64,000 nt of DNA from Elmis aenea. Lineage: Eukaryota; Arthropoda; Insecta; Coleoptera; Elmidae. The notes beneath the pieces are model-generated. The model was not told the origin of the DNA, made no database searches, and saw nothing but the letters and a program-made list of their open reading frames with translations. Positions 48,442 through 60,689 of this stretch are shown piece after piece. The position numbers were made by a program, and so were the translations under genes. The stretch's first letter is position 1; each line of letters begins with the position of its first letter. The stretch covers positions 5,894,640-5,958,639 of the forward strand of contig OX393581.1 of assembly GCA_947652605.1 (NCBI GenBank). Reading direction: 5' to 3'.

Positions 48442-48448
48442 GTGCGCA
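48442..48448 (-). promoter_or_regulatory. Metal response element upstream of the 94-aa gene
   Basis: TGCGCAC on the coding strand fits the TGCRCNC core bound by MTF-1. It lies about 100 bp upstream of the ATG. A single site is weak evidence by itself, but position and gene type agree. Confidence 0.5.
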
Positions 48449-49926
48449 TATGTTTTTATCAGGGGCGGATTAAAATAATTGTTTTGTTTTTACTAGTTGC
48501 TCACACAAATTTTTCCATGTAATATAACAATTAACCTGACAATAACATTTAATCAGATTTAGACAATTTAGATTGACAATAAAAAATAATTATTTTGCAC
48601 TAGTTATATTTTTAAAATATTATATAGTGTTTTTTTTTCCAGCCTTATGGAAAATTTAATTGTTTTACTTACCTCAGTTTTTAAAACAATCGTTTTTTAA
48701 AAACATTTTTTACCAGTTTTAAGACTTTGGTCCTTTGCCAGTAGATTTTTTTTACATTGAATTATGAACTACACATATATATTTTTTATTGTTAAACTGT
48801 TTAAATTTTGTATATACATATTAGTTTACTTATTAATTGTTTTACAATAGAGATGCGAGAGCAAACAGTTTGATTGTAAATTGTATAAATTGGTTTTCTT
48901 ATGGTATTGTTTGTGTTTGTAAAGAGACTGGGCTAAATGATTTAGCGATGTACTTTTTAAGCCAGTCCGTCTCTGTGTACGTGCTTAAACAATGTTGATA
49001 TAACCGAGTAAGGAAATATTAGTGTCGTGTGCACTGTTTACCGTTTTATCTGTTTCCTTTACATGTTTTAATATATATGGATATTAGTACGATATTATTT
49101 AAGTAATTTGGTTATTTTTATAACTAATTGCTCATTTTAGGTTATATTTTGAATATGTATTACGGTCAAAATATGGCATGTTTTACTTTTCTAACGTAAT
49201 TGAACTGTATATGGATTAAATGTTATTAAATAAATGTATTCTTAAATCATTTGGCCAGTTGCTGTACGTGTCTGTATTTGTTAAATAATAGGTATAAAAA
49301 TAATGACATTTAGATGTTTATAATCGATTTTTTTTTGTTTTTAAATCGCTTTTAGTTCCAATATATTTTCTGATGTAAAAAAGGTGGAGAAATATAATCA
49401 AGAATTAGGAAAACATACCTTTACGCCAAAAGGTATAAAAGAATGTGCTTAAGAAGAATAATAAATATGTTAACTGCTTAAATGTACGAATAAACAAAGT
49501 TGGTCGTTATCAAAATTATTGTACTCAATGTTTTCTCTTGCATATTTAACGTCTGTTATAAATTTGACAGCACTGTAGCGAGATAATCGGTAAATGCAAA
49601 TATTGACTGTTTACTCCCTTTAATATTGCCAGTATACGAATTGTGAATCAATGAATCAGAATTGTAGAATGACTAGCAAATTCTTTGGTGTTCGAAGCAT
49701 TGGAATTCTGTTGTTTATTATAAAATTGCTTAGTGTACTATAAGTGCTTTTTCCTGAGTAATTTATTTGATTTTTACGTGCAATGAAATAAAATGTTATT
49801 TCCACCTTTTGGTGGTGAATTATTGCCTTTTTTACTTCCAGTTTTTTTATTGCTTACTTTGTAACACTGAACCAACTAAATGCAACGTTAAAAGATATAC
49901 AAAAACAATTATTAAAATTAAACCTG
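48449..49926. other. Gene-free stretch between two metallothionein-like genes
   Basis: No exon supported. A CAGGGGCGGATTAAAA word at 48,461-48,476, near the promoter of the 94-aa gene, resembles a hAT-type terminus, but no partner was found. Confidence 0.4.
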
Positions 49927-49932
49927 TTTATT
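49927..49932 (-). terminator. AATAAA polyadenylation signal of the giant metallothionein gene
   Basis: AATAAA on the coding strand lies about 134 nt beyond the TAA stop at 50,066-50,068, with further AT-rich sequence after it. Confidence 0.5.
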
Positions 49933-50065
49933 TATGAATACATATTTGTGAACAATACATTAATATGTAAGTAGTAAGCACATAATACTTCATTATATTT
50001 GTAGCTAATACAATTGATAAAATTTACGAGTTAATTAAATATATTTTTGCACGCCAGTTTAACAT

Positions 50066-51155
50066 TTACAATTCGGTCTTCTTACTGCAAACGTTTTTGC
50101 AAGGTTTTCCTTCCTTGGGGCATTTGCAGTTTTCATCGCACTTCTTACCATCAGCACATTTGCAGGAGCATTTTTCAGCGCTACCCTTGGTACCTTCAGT
50201 CTTCTTGCTGCAAGCATCTTGGCAGGATTTTTCGTCCTTGGCGCATTTGCAGTTTGCATCGCATTTTTTACCATCGGCACATTTGCAGGAGCACTTACCA
50301 GCGCTTACTTTGCTAGCATCAGGTTTCACGCAGCAGGTACAGGAGCAATTGCAGGGTTCGGCCTTCTTGCTGCAAGCACCTTGGCAGGATTTTCCATCCT
50401 TGACGCATTTGCAGTTTTCATCGCACTTCTTACCATCGGCGCATTTGCAGGAACACTTTTCGGCGCCACCCTTTGTACCGTCCGGCTTCACGCAAGAGCT
50501 GTCAGTCTTCTTGCTGCAAACGCCCTCGCAGGATTTTCCATCCTTGACGCATTTGCAGTTTTCATCGCACTTCTTATTATCGCTGCATTTGCAGGAACAC
50601 TTTTCAGCGCCACCCTTTGTACCGTCCGGCTTCACGCATGAGCTGTCAGTCTTCTTGCTGCAAGCGCCCTCGCAGGATTTTCCATCCTTGACGCATTTGC
50701 AGTTTTCATCGCACTTCTTACTATCGCTGCATTTGCAGGAACACTTTTCAGCGCCTCCCTTTGTCCCGTCTGGTTTCACGCAGCAGCTGTCGGTCTTCTT
50801 GCTGCAAACGCCTTCGCAGGATTTTCCATCCTTGGCACATTTGCAGTTTGCATCGCATTTTTTACCATCGCTGCATTTGCAGGAACACTTTGCAGTGCTG
50901 GTACCATCTGCTTTCACGCAACATTTGCAGGAACAATCGCAGACGTTGGTCTTGCTACCATCAGAACATTTGCAGGAACACTTGCTCGCTCCATCGCTGG
51001 AGCCTCCAGTTGGTCCACATTTGCAGGCGTCTCCACATTTCTTGTTGCTTGCAGACAAGCACTTTTCTACCAATTTACAATAAATAAGTCCCAGAACTCA
51101 ATTATATATTTAAAAAAAAATTCTTACCGTTGCAGGATTCTTTGGCGTTGCTCAT
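50066..51155 (-). CDS. Giant repeat-built metallothionein-like protein, 342 aa, 70 Cys, two exons
   Basis: Minus-strand exons 51155-51128 and 51066-50066, phase-1 GT-AG intron of 61 bp (donor CG|GTAAG, acceptor GGTAG). It starts MSNAKESCNEKCLSASNKKC. Exon 2 encodes six full modules of the form KCSCKC(S/A)DGKKCD(E/A)NCKC, (V/A)KDGKSC(E/Q)G(V/A)CSKKT, plus a degenerate N-terminal module. The best-preserved unit is 48 aa with nine Cys; the last modules are 54 and 41 aa. Total 70 Cys (about 20%), Lys- and Asp-rich, no Trp, Tyr or Phe seen. Nine Cys per module equals the count of a typical three-metal cluster domain, so the protein could hold many metal ions (inference). Insect metallothioneins are usually 40-70 aa. 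A keratin-associated-like role is an alternative, but the first-exon homology and an upstream metal response element favour metallothionein. Confidence 0.87.
50086..50960 (-). repeat. Coding minisatellite of 144-bp units in the giant metallothionein gene
   Basis: On the plus strand the word AGGATTTTyC recurs at 50,224, 50,386, 50,530, 50,674 and 50,818, giving one interval of 162 bp and three of exactly 144 bp. An AGGTTTTCC variant lies at 50,101. Every interval is a multiple of three, so unit gain or loss keeps the frame. The three central units are nearly identical in DNA, which implies recent duplication or ongoing conversion. Confidence 0.9.
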
Positions 51156-51210
51156 CTTGATGTTCACTTTTTTCACTAGATGTCTCGAGTACAGATAGTT
51201 AAGTGTTATC

Positions 51211-51268
51211 ACTGAAGCGTACTGATTTGATTGACGTATATATATCAGCAGGAAAGGTGCCGGGTGCA
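51211..51268 (-). promoter_or_regulatory. TATA box, initiator and metal response element of the giant metallothionein gene
   Basis: On the coding strand, TGCACCC (51,268-51,262) matches the MTF-1 core TGCRCNC. It is followed by ATATATATA (51,245-51,237) and then TCAGT (51,215-51,211), an arthropod initiator about 30 nt after the TATA box. The ATG follows about 57 nt downstream. A palindromic CGAACGTGCGAACG lies further upstream near 51,293. Confidence 0.65.
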
Positions 51269-51309
51269 CTTGCAATCGGCGCCGTTCGCACGTTCGTGTT
51301 AGTCATTGT

Positions 51310-53974
51310 AAGTTTACTGGGAATTCTAAAATGTTTTTTGTTAATCTGTGTACTTACCATGGTACTCATAGTTGCTATCATTGTGACGTCATATTTTGCA
51401 CACGGCACGTAAACTGCTCGTTTGTTTGAACTTGTAAGATTGTGCAGTACAACCAGTAGTAAAGTTTGACTGTTGCACACTGCAAAGAAATTAAGTGCAA
51501 AACTTTTTTTAAAAATTTAGTATTATTTTTTCTGAGAATGAGTGGTAAATATTTATAATGCAAATAGTCAGGGTTAATTTTTCTGGGTACAGTTTGTCGT
51601 TTAAGATTGTAAAATCTTCAGTTGAAATTAGGTTAAAATGTTAAATTGTCCTATATTAAACCAGAAATCTTTTTAGTTTTACTTTTCGTAGTAATTTAAA
51701 GATATAGATAATAGATCGTAAATATGCATTCATAAAAATACCTTTAAATGAGTAAAAAAAAGTGGCTTTCAATTGTTTTTTAAATCTCCATTTTGCAAAA
51801 TAATTTTAGTCTACGGAAATTTATGAATTATAAGATCTTGGAGTCGGTTTAATAAGCAAAGATGTGCAAAATTTTCAACTGATTTTAAATCTAGTTTCGA
51901 ATTTCAGAAAACATTATGGAAAAATCAAAAATTAAAACTTTTAATTTCTTAATAATATTTTTGTTTGTTAAATTATTAAAAATCCTATCAAATGCGAACA
52001 ATCGAATCGAATCTTATCAAGGTATTGGAATTTCACAACAACAAATCAAAAACAAACTCAACAACTTTTTTTTATCGATAATATCAAAAATAAAAATAGT
52101 ATAACGGTAATTCTTCAATCCAGTGAATCTTTTAACAGCCAATGAAGATTTAATTTAAAAAAATACTGCTTTTTGACCAAAGAAAACATCCATTTATGTT
52201 AAATACTGTAAAAAAAAAGAAATAGTAAAGGAAATATTTTGCTCACGTCATTTTAAACTGGCTGAACAATTCAGTTTATAAATTTCAAAATAAGTTTTAA
52301 TTGTCTTAAAATGTTGTTAATTTAAACATAATAGTTAAATGGAAATGTTACTTGTAATTTGTAGTAAAAGCTCTTATAAAGAAAATAATTTGGAAGGACC
52401 TATTAATAGTATTGAAATAGTGCAATGTCAAAGTCATCTACTTAAAAATTAGATACATTAATGGTTAAAGCACTCATTTTTTCGTTTATTCATTGGAATA
52501 TAAATAAATATTTGGTGCTTATCATTGTAATTAGAATTATCGCATATGGAAACAATGCAGTTTCTGTGATACATTAGCAAGCTTACGCATTTGCCATTCA
52601 ACTTACAAATACATCATTTGTGATATTATTTACACTTCTAGCTTTTATTCATTTTCATCGTTAAATAAAGTTTTATCTATAATTTATGGATCCATTTTTG
52701 TACTTAAGGATTAGTAGCAAGACGGAAATAACGCAAAGTACAAAGGAAAGATTTGAAATGTAAAAATAAAAGGATAATAAACCAATATTCTTACCTTGCG
52801 ACAGCCATCGCTGCACTATAACTAGTAAACAAAACGTTTTTGTGTGTTATGGGGGAATTTTAAACGTTTTTGAGTCATTGACATATACTTAAAAATGTAC
52901 TTTGGCTCAACTTTGTCGCAGTAAATGAAGATTTTTTTTGACTTAATAAAGCAACATCCAATTAAGTTATCTAACTGTTTTAATTAAAAAAATCTACTTT
53001 TCAATTCATGTGTAACAAACCAAAAATTACGGTGCATACTCTCAAGTGAAAACACTTAGGTGTTGTTTTTGTTTGAACTTCATAATAGAGCGATTCTACG
53101 AGAATATGATTAAAAAAATCTCAAATTGATGATTTAAGAGCTCAACCAAACAAAATTCAAGTCAAAATAATTTTTATATAGCTCATTCCGATAAGCAGGT
53201 TATATACAGTGCTGCGCAAAAGTATGGAAACAAACAAATATCTAGAACACTATCAAAGATATTACAATGAAATTTGGTATCTGACCGTTATGGTATATTG
53301 CAGCCAACTATGACTTCCATTTAAGAAAATGCAAGTTTGTGTTACAACTCGAAAATCGAGAGTGCTATGAAAATTTCGTTAACTTATTTAAAATCTAGGT
53401 AAAAATATCTATAGAAGCCATTTTTAATTTTTGTTGTAGCTCATATGCTTACGGAATTGTTAAAGTTCGAAAACATCGAACTTTTTAAGTTTTTTCAAAA
53501 TATTTCAAAAAGTTAATGACGTAGGTCAAATTTGAAAATGGTGTCAGATTTCCCTTTAAATTCTGCACAAATTTGCTAAGTTAAACGTTTCTGTATCTTT
53601 AATATTAACGGAGTTACCCATACAACAGGTTAGAAAAAGGGGCACCCTGTAAAATTAAAAGTTTAGATATTCTTTTTTAAACTACTTTACAAAAATCCTT
53701 CTAGTGCTAGTAAAAATGAAGGTGCTACAGATTTTCTGTAATTCACTAAATTCGTATCGTTTGTGAGATCCCCACACTTGGCGAGTGTATCTTGGGCGTC
53801 CTTAAAAAACATTGAAATAAAACGAAAATAGCAAAATCAACAGTTTTACTTAATAATAATGGTAGACAAACGTATAATATAAAACTTATCACATGAAAAG
53901 CATGCGACACATTATTTAAAATTAAGTTGTGTTAGGTACGAGATATTTGGTATAAAATTCAAATTAAAAACAGA
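51310..53974. other. Gene-free AT-rich stretch
   Basis: No supported exon. A repeat-like segment starts with TATACAGTGCTGCGCAAAAG at about 53,203, and a GCACCCTGTAAAA word lies near 53,643. These may be ends of a Tc1-type or foldback repeat, but the arms do not pair convincingly. The end closest to 53,974 is presumably the 3' UTR of the RASSF-like gene. Confidence 0.4.
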
Positions 53975-56537
53975 TTAAACTAAGGTATCTAATACTTCTT
54001 TGGTATGATGTGAATTATTATAAGGTGAGTAATAATCACGGTGCCTCTTGTGATTCGTGCTGTAGAGCATCGTCTGCAACATTTCGTACTCCTGGTCCTC
54101 GTTCTGCAAGTCTTTGTGGAGGTTTTCCAGATAGCTCCTTCTGTTTTGCAACCTTTCTGTGGTTTCTTCTAGGACCACTTCGTTGTGCTGCATTTCGCAC
54201 GAGCTCTTAGCCATCTCTGTGCGTAACGTTGTCAGCGCCTTTTGGACCTCATCCGAGCTGTTTTTAAATTCTTTGTCGTATTTTTTTATGTTGGCGTGCA
54301 ACCGCACCAAACATTCTTCCTCTTTTAGTAGCCGCTTGTTCATTTTACTGATCATATCAAATAATTCTACCTGCTCCCTTACTGTTGCTTCGCTTATCGT
54401 TGAACTTGAGTCATCGTCATCTTTTATGTCTTTTTGTAGTTCTTCGGAGGATGGTGTTAGGCGCTCATTCTAAAACCAAAATAAGGTTAAAACAATTTTT
54501 GCTTAATATTGTTGTGGTAGTACAAATTTATATCTTATTATGGAGGCCAGAGGAAAGGCGAGTGGTAGGTCAAGAAGAAAATGAAAAGGGGGGAAGATGA
54601 TACAGAGATATGCTCTTTACTGAATGTAACCCATGGTCTACAATTTTTTTTACCTCTGTTGAAGACGATGGTTTGGTGGGGTTTGACTGTTCACTGTCTC
54701 CTTCTGTAACCACACCACTATCGCTGTGTTTGTCAGTGCCTGGATGTTCCTCAATATTTGGGTCTACAGCCTCTGATAAGCCTTTTAAATAAGTTTCTAG
54801 GAGATAATTGCTCCCATGTTTGCGAGCTCTTGCTCTATGGGTCTTTTCTTCTAAAAATCCAATTTGATGTTCGCTATGCCTACAAAAAGAACAAAACTTT
54901 CAGTTAAACAAGTTTATTTTAATATTGAAATAGAAGTTGATTGATGATCTAGCTCCAACATGGAAATCTCGCATATTATAAGAGATAGAATACAGGTTTA
55001 AAACTAGTCAAGTTGGTGAAATTGCTAAAATTTATGGCAATTAGCATATCTAAAAAGATTTTCGACTTCTATAACCGTTTTCATGAAACCTGAAAAAATC
55101 TGAAAGGCTAACTTTTCGTATTCTGGATGTAACGTTTTTATTTACATTTTTTTAAATCAGATTTTGCATTTTTTTAAAATTTTGATAAAAATGCTTTGAG
55201 CAATCTTGATTTGGATTTTTTTTCATCGTTAATTTTCTTATATTTCGTAAGTGCTAAATCTAATTTTAAGTAGTTGGTTAGTACGTTCACTGATTTCAGA
55301 AATATATCACTTTTGTTATTATTTACAATTAAAAATTAAATACTTCTAGAAAGCTGTATTAACATGGGTTAGTTCGTAAAAAACGAAAATTACCTGCGTT
55401 CATGAAAATATTGTTGCATTTATTCTTTTTTAAGGTAGGTATTGACATAAAATGATTTGTTTTTGTTATTAAAATACAGTAGTGTGATAAAATTCTTTGA
55501 GTTTGCAACAGAAACCTCAAAAATGGAAGCCTATTTTCAAAGTTTAGAAAATAAAAAGTACAATATATTTCATGAAATTACCACGAAACTTGAAATTAAG
55601 AGCACCTGAACACAGTTTCTCATATTTTTTGTTCGTCGAACGCTTTTTCAAGGCATTTGAATATTTGACCTAAGAAAAATGTTGCATGTGGCTATTTACT
55701 CATGAAATAACATAATAACATTATAAGAGAGTTTTTTTCTGATCTGTTAAGGTTACAAATTTAATTGGTTTGTATTTTATTATGTTGTCTAAAAAATAAG
55801 TCAGGCACTTGGTAAAGAAATAATTACAAATTCGACATTCTTTTACTTACAACTTTTGCTATTTTTAGAAGTTTGTTTATTGTGTAAAATCAGTTATTTT
55901 GCAATATTTTACTTAATTATTGTAATTATTTTAGTAATATGTATATTAGTTTAAACAGAAAAACAAATGTTAAAATCAATTAAGAGATAAACTTAACTCA
56001 ATTTTGAAAAAATTGGTAAAAACGAAATTCCAAAGCTTTATTAAAAAAGTTACAGTTAATAAACAAAGAGTACGTTTTTTAATCTAAGAAAATTTGTTTG
56101 ATAACGTTTGCAGATATCTAAAATCTGCTTTAATTACTAATTAGCATACAACTAATTATCTTTGTCAATTGTAAAGCTGTGCTTTAGCCATTATGATAAG
56201 CTTATAATTGAACAATTTGGAGTTTGTAATCAAAAGATTTTTGAATATTCTTTTGTAGTGTATGAATATTTGAAAATGTGTGTAGATGATCCTTGAACAA
56301 AAACTGTCATTCGTACCTTAATTTTCTTAACTGTCTTCTTATAACTTCCCCCTGTGCCAAAACTAATTTGATTAATTGGTCTGTACTCGAAGGCTGTGTC
56401 TCTGACTGTAGCGCATGCAAGCGACGCGGGTGGACGGTTCTGTAGGCGCTCCTATCCGACCAAGTCCCAGAGTCGGACCTGCAGCGCTTTCTTCTTTGAA
56501 GTCTATCGTCTTTTATCCTTCTAAGGGATATTTTTAC
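53975..56537 (-). CDS. RASSF9/RASSF10-like (Meru-like) coiled-coil protein, last three exons
   Basis: Minus-strand exons 56537-56317, 54879-54654 and 54469-53975 (TAA stop), all GT-AG and in phase. The first gives VKISLRRIKDDRLQRRKRCR, then DQLIKLVLAQGEVIRRQLRK. Across the splice follow LRHSEHQIGFLEEKTHRARA and KHGSNYLLETYL. An acidic stretch (SEAVDPNIEEHPGTDKHSDS) and a long C-terminal coiled coil (about 54,340-54,060) come next. The L(V/I)-LIL-Q---I--Q---L---E--I---E...G-NY(L/V)--(T/A)YL pattern matches the segment after the RA domain in RASSF9/10. Known biology: N-terminal RASSF proteins are scaffolds; Drosophila Meru (RASSF9) links Frizzled-Dishevelled polarity to Bazooka in sensory organ precursors. 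The RA-domain exons and start codon were not found and should lie above 56,540. RASSF9 versus RASSF10 cannot be decided here. Confidence 0.75.
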
Positions 56538-59500
56538 CTGAAACAGGAAATTCCATAAGACGAGATATATATACAGATTACCACATCAAGTTGCGTAATT
56601 GGTCTAGTTTTTAAACAGTAAAAAGAAGATATACTGGATTGCGAGGCGTCGTTCGAAGGTTAATTCCGTGTTTAGAATCGTGTTGTTTTATTGTGTTTAA
56701 ACAAATAGTATACGGGGGTAATTTAATAAGTGATGTATCAAGCCATAAAAATAATACGTAGGACTAAACAAAAGTTATTTTTAACGCAACACCCTTCGAC
56801 AGACACAACTTTAGGCAATTTTTCGCAAAAAGTTACTGAGCCAAAGTTAAATTTATTAAAACAGAAAGTGTTATTACAGTTATAAAAACTTTCCATATTT
56901 TATTATAACTTATCGAAGCCAACTCAGTCTTCAAATAAGAATTTTATGTTTTTTTTATCTTAAGTGGGTGGTCGTCATTTTTTGAATCACAGATTGAAGA
57001 TGAGATGGCATTTCTTAGAACGAAGTTAACTCAGAGTGAATATTAAAGCAACGTTAGTGGCTTCCGGTCAAGGAATTGAAACAAAACTAAGGTATAATGT
57101 GCGGTTTACATGTAAAAAAAAAGGCCCGATACAAAATTAGAGAACATTTGTTAGTGATAAAGTATTTTGCGGTCTTTCGCGGTACCGGCAAATTATATGA
57201 AGTGGTATTTTATTATCCCAATCCATTACCTAAGACATTTGATTGTAGCGTTTTGTACAGGGTGTTTTAGAAGCAGTGTCCAGCTTTGAGCTACAAAAAT
57301 AGCACAAGGAAAAAACTAAACAGGAAACAAAAAAATCGCACATCAAAATGAAATTGAATTTTATTAGCAATTGTCGGTTTGCTGTAAAACGTAAATTCCA
57401 AAACATCTTAACTCTCGAACGGACGCACTAGAGTATAAAATACGCCAATGTTATTAAATTTAATTCGGCAATACTGTCACTTAATCGTAAAAGACTCTGG
57501 GAGATCCTTTAGTGTCATTTTGACTTGCAATTGAAAAGTTGTATTTCAAAGATCTATAGTAGGGTGACAATTATTAAACAATTAAATAATATACCTATAT
57601 TTGTCAAACATGTAGTGCTGAAGAATATAATTTAGATGAATAAAGAACTGCTATCTAAGTTTGTGTGTTAATTTAACATTTAGCTTCAAAAACTAAACCA
57701 AATCGACACGAACTTTTATTTAGGCACATACATGTGTTTTTATACCCTGCTAATACCTTATCCAATACATTTTGACGTTTGTATTGGAAAAATTGACGTC
57801 AAGAGTATTAAAACTTTGCAAGAAAATTTACTATCCTATTTTAATCATTTGTAAAGAACTTAATAAAGCTATTTTATTTTATTCCAAACTTTTATTGTGA
57901 CATCTCGTCACCTACATGGCAAATTTGTGATCTTGTCTCGCATTATTTGTTCACATTTTTGAATTTACCTATTTGCCAGTTTACTTAAATTATTAATTTT
58001 TGATTGGAGTGAAAACAAGGCTGCTAACTGATCAGTTCATCGTATTGATGCTGTCTCGAAACATTTTTACGACTGTGGTTAGGCATTATCTTTTTGCAAA
58101 ATGATATCTGGATTGCGATTTTCTTTAAACGGCACAACACGATGCCCAAAAACATTTACATGTGCCGTTAAGTTGTAGGACTTTCCCCACAAGCACTATT
58201 CCTCCATTTAGGTACATGTCACCGAACACTATTAGGATAAATCATCCCTTAAAATGACGACTTTCATACATCTCATACTCTTGAAATCTCTTGCTCATCA
58301 CCTATAGATTCTTTTTGTCTATCTCACATCCCTATAACCACCCAAGAAGCTTAAATATTCAGTTGTCTTCCCTGACCTCTTGTTTGTCGATTTATGTTCA
58401 AAATCTTAGACTTTTGTTACTGTAGAAGATGATAGAGACACAGAAGTTTTAAAACGACTGAATACAAATTTTTAGATTCATTATTGAACCATTGCTTCGT
58501 CCGTATAGGGCAGACGAATAGTTCCCCGAAACGATCACGAATTATAAAGTGAAACCTTGTATTATCTTTCGATGATTTGTTAGCACGAGCTGTGTCTATG
58601 CAGAAATTACAGCCCAGGGCTGCTCTTTCGGGATGCATCTAAACCGTAACCCATTAACCGTAAGAGCGGTACATTTGCTAAAACAATTAGTCCCTGCAGA
58701 AAACACGAAACCAAATTTATAATGACTTTAGCAGCACGTCTGCCCACGTCTGTGCATAATACGTTTACCGCATCATCTGTCTTTTTTTTTTTTAAATTTA
58801 TGTGCTTACTTTCGCGTATAGGTTTTTAATCGTTCGAAATTCAGTCAAGGTGGTTTAATTTTGGTCTAAACGATGCAAAACTCTCTTTAAAAAATAGAAA
58901 ATTAGTGCGTAAATCTGTCTTATCTTAAGTAAATCTTGAAACCCAATATTAAATTTTCTATAAAACATCAACAACTACAACTAAATATTTCTTAGGCGGT
59001 TATTTATACAGAAGAATATTTTTTAATAAAAATAGGCTGAAATAAAAAAAAAAAAAATGTGAACTGCAGTTCTTTCTTACTTTTTGGCGTCGACCAGTGA
59101 CCTAACCCTTTAACCAATGCTTTGCAAAAAAAAAACATTTACAAACTCAACTGTGACTAAGGTAATAATGTACTTTTATGTCATGTCTCTTTCCTGAAGT
59201 GTTTACACCGATGTCTAAAATTTAAAATCAACAAATTCCATGTTTTACACCGCAAACTATTTTATTTTAAAAATACGCTTAGAGCGATCCAAGGTTATTT
59301 GTTACTAACTACAACATACATTATTCATAATTTTTTTAGGGATTAATTTGTTTTTGAAAACGGTTGACAACACAATCGATTGCACCCACGCAGTGTTGTT
59401 GTGCTAGCTCACCTTAATTCTTTTAAATCCGCTAAATACATACAGGGTATTTCAAAAATGACAACCACCTCAATTTTTCTGTCGCATTTAATAATTAATA

Positions 59501-60689
59501 TTAGATAAAAGTTGCATGCACTCAGTATATAGTTATATCCGAAGTGTTTTCAATAAAATAAATTGTAATGACTCAGATATTAGGTCTTCTTTACAATTTT
59601 CATGTCAGTCAACTCGATAATAAAGCCAACTTATACGTAAAATTGCAGTTTTTAACAGCTATGTGCTGGAAATATAAATTTTAATGCGTTTTGAACAGCA
59701 TTTACATTCCCAACGAATTACATGTGTTATCATAATGTAAAACAATGTTTGTTTAATATAGTCGGCCGTGAATACTAACGGTTTTTTGATGGTAACATCA
59801 AGAACATATTGAGTGTTCGTTTGACAACATAATATTATATAGATGGGTGTTTTATCGTGATACAGACATTATGCATTAGTTTATAAGAACCTTGTTGTGA
59901 AATACAGGTGTATAAGGTGTTTATTGCATCAGGTGTTTGGTGGGTGAATCGTTAGAGATATTGGGGCCATTAAATTGAACAATTTTGTTTGTTTATGGGA
60001 TCAGTTTTATGATACTTCAATATTTATTATTCTGGACGTGTATATAATTTTTTTGTTAATGTGGATAAAAAAGCAAAATACATTTATTTAATCAGCTTTT
60101 TTGTTAAATTCGTGTTCTCAATTGGGTCACTGGGACAAAACTTGTGTCACAACAAAACATAAACATTGGATTTGCTTAAAAATAATATGTTTAAAATTGG
60201 TTACATGGTTTAAGAAATCTATTTTAAATATAAGATACACGGCAATAGGATAATCTATTGCATTACAAGTGTAATTAATAAATCTTAGAAACAAGATTAA
60301 TGTAGCAAAAATTAACAGAAGGAAACAAAAATTTGTAGCGTTATAAAAGTGTTACCAACTTAAAAAACGCAAAGAATTAAACGGTAATTAAATTTTCTAC
60401 TCAAAAATCTTTTTAACTGTAAGAGATAAAAAATTTGTAAATGGGCAATTTTTAGAAACATTGTGTTGCTTGTGATTAAGACGCTTATATTGTTAAGTGA
60501 TTACCAAACTTACGTTTTTAAAAGGCAAATAAAGTAGGCTGTAACCTTAAGGTCCAACTGCACTAAGCAACATTGGTATTAAAATACAAGTTAATCCCTA
60601 AAACTATTAGCGCCAACTATGTTGCGATTCTTGGAACAGACATTTAGAATAAAATTTAGTCACTTAATAATTCTGTAGAAAAATTATAT
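56538..60689. other. Presumed upstream intron or intergenic stretch of the RASSF-like gene
   Basis: No RA-domain exon could be recognised on the minus strand. Repeat-like ends include GTACAGGGTGTTTTAGAAGC at 57,255 and ATACAGGGTATTTCAAAAAT at 59,441. The minus frame 58,417-58,638 has reasonable composition but no splice context or recognisable domain. Confidence 0.4.

Noticed and set aside
50097..51083. A 328-aa open frame on the plus strand rich in HLQ and FPSL repeats
   Set aside because: It is the antisense shadow of the minus-strand metallothionein repeat. Its periodicity comes from the 144-bp units, and it lacks a splice or start context.
52790..52816. A minus-strand ATGGCTGTCGCAAG followed by GTAAGA as a first coding exon
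   Set aside because: It has a good donor, but no compatible acceptor and Cys-rich or other coding exon was found between it and the next gene. It could be a 5' UTR exon, but this is unsupported.
58417..58638. Minus-strand 73-aa frame as an RA-domain exon of the RASSF-like gene
   Set aside because: The sequence shows no RA-domain pattern, and I found no acceptor and donor pair in a phase that would join the exon at 56,537.
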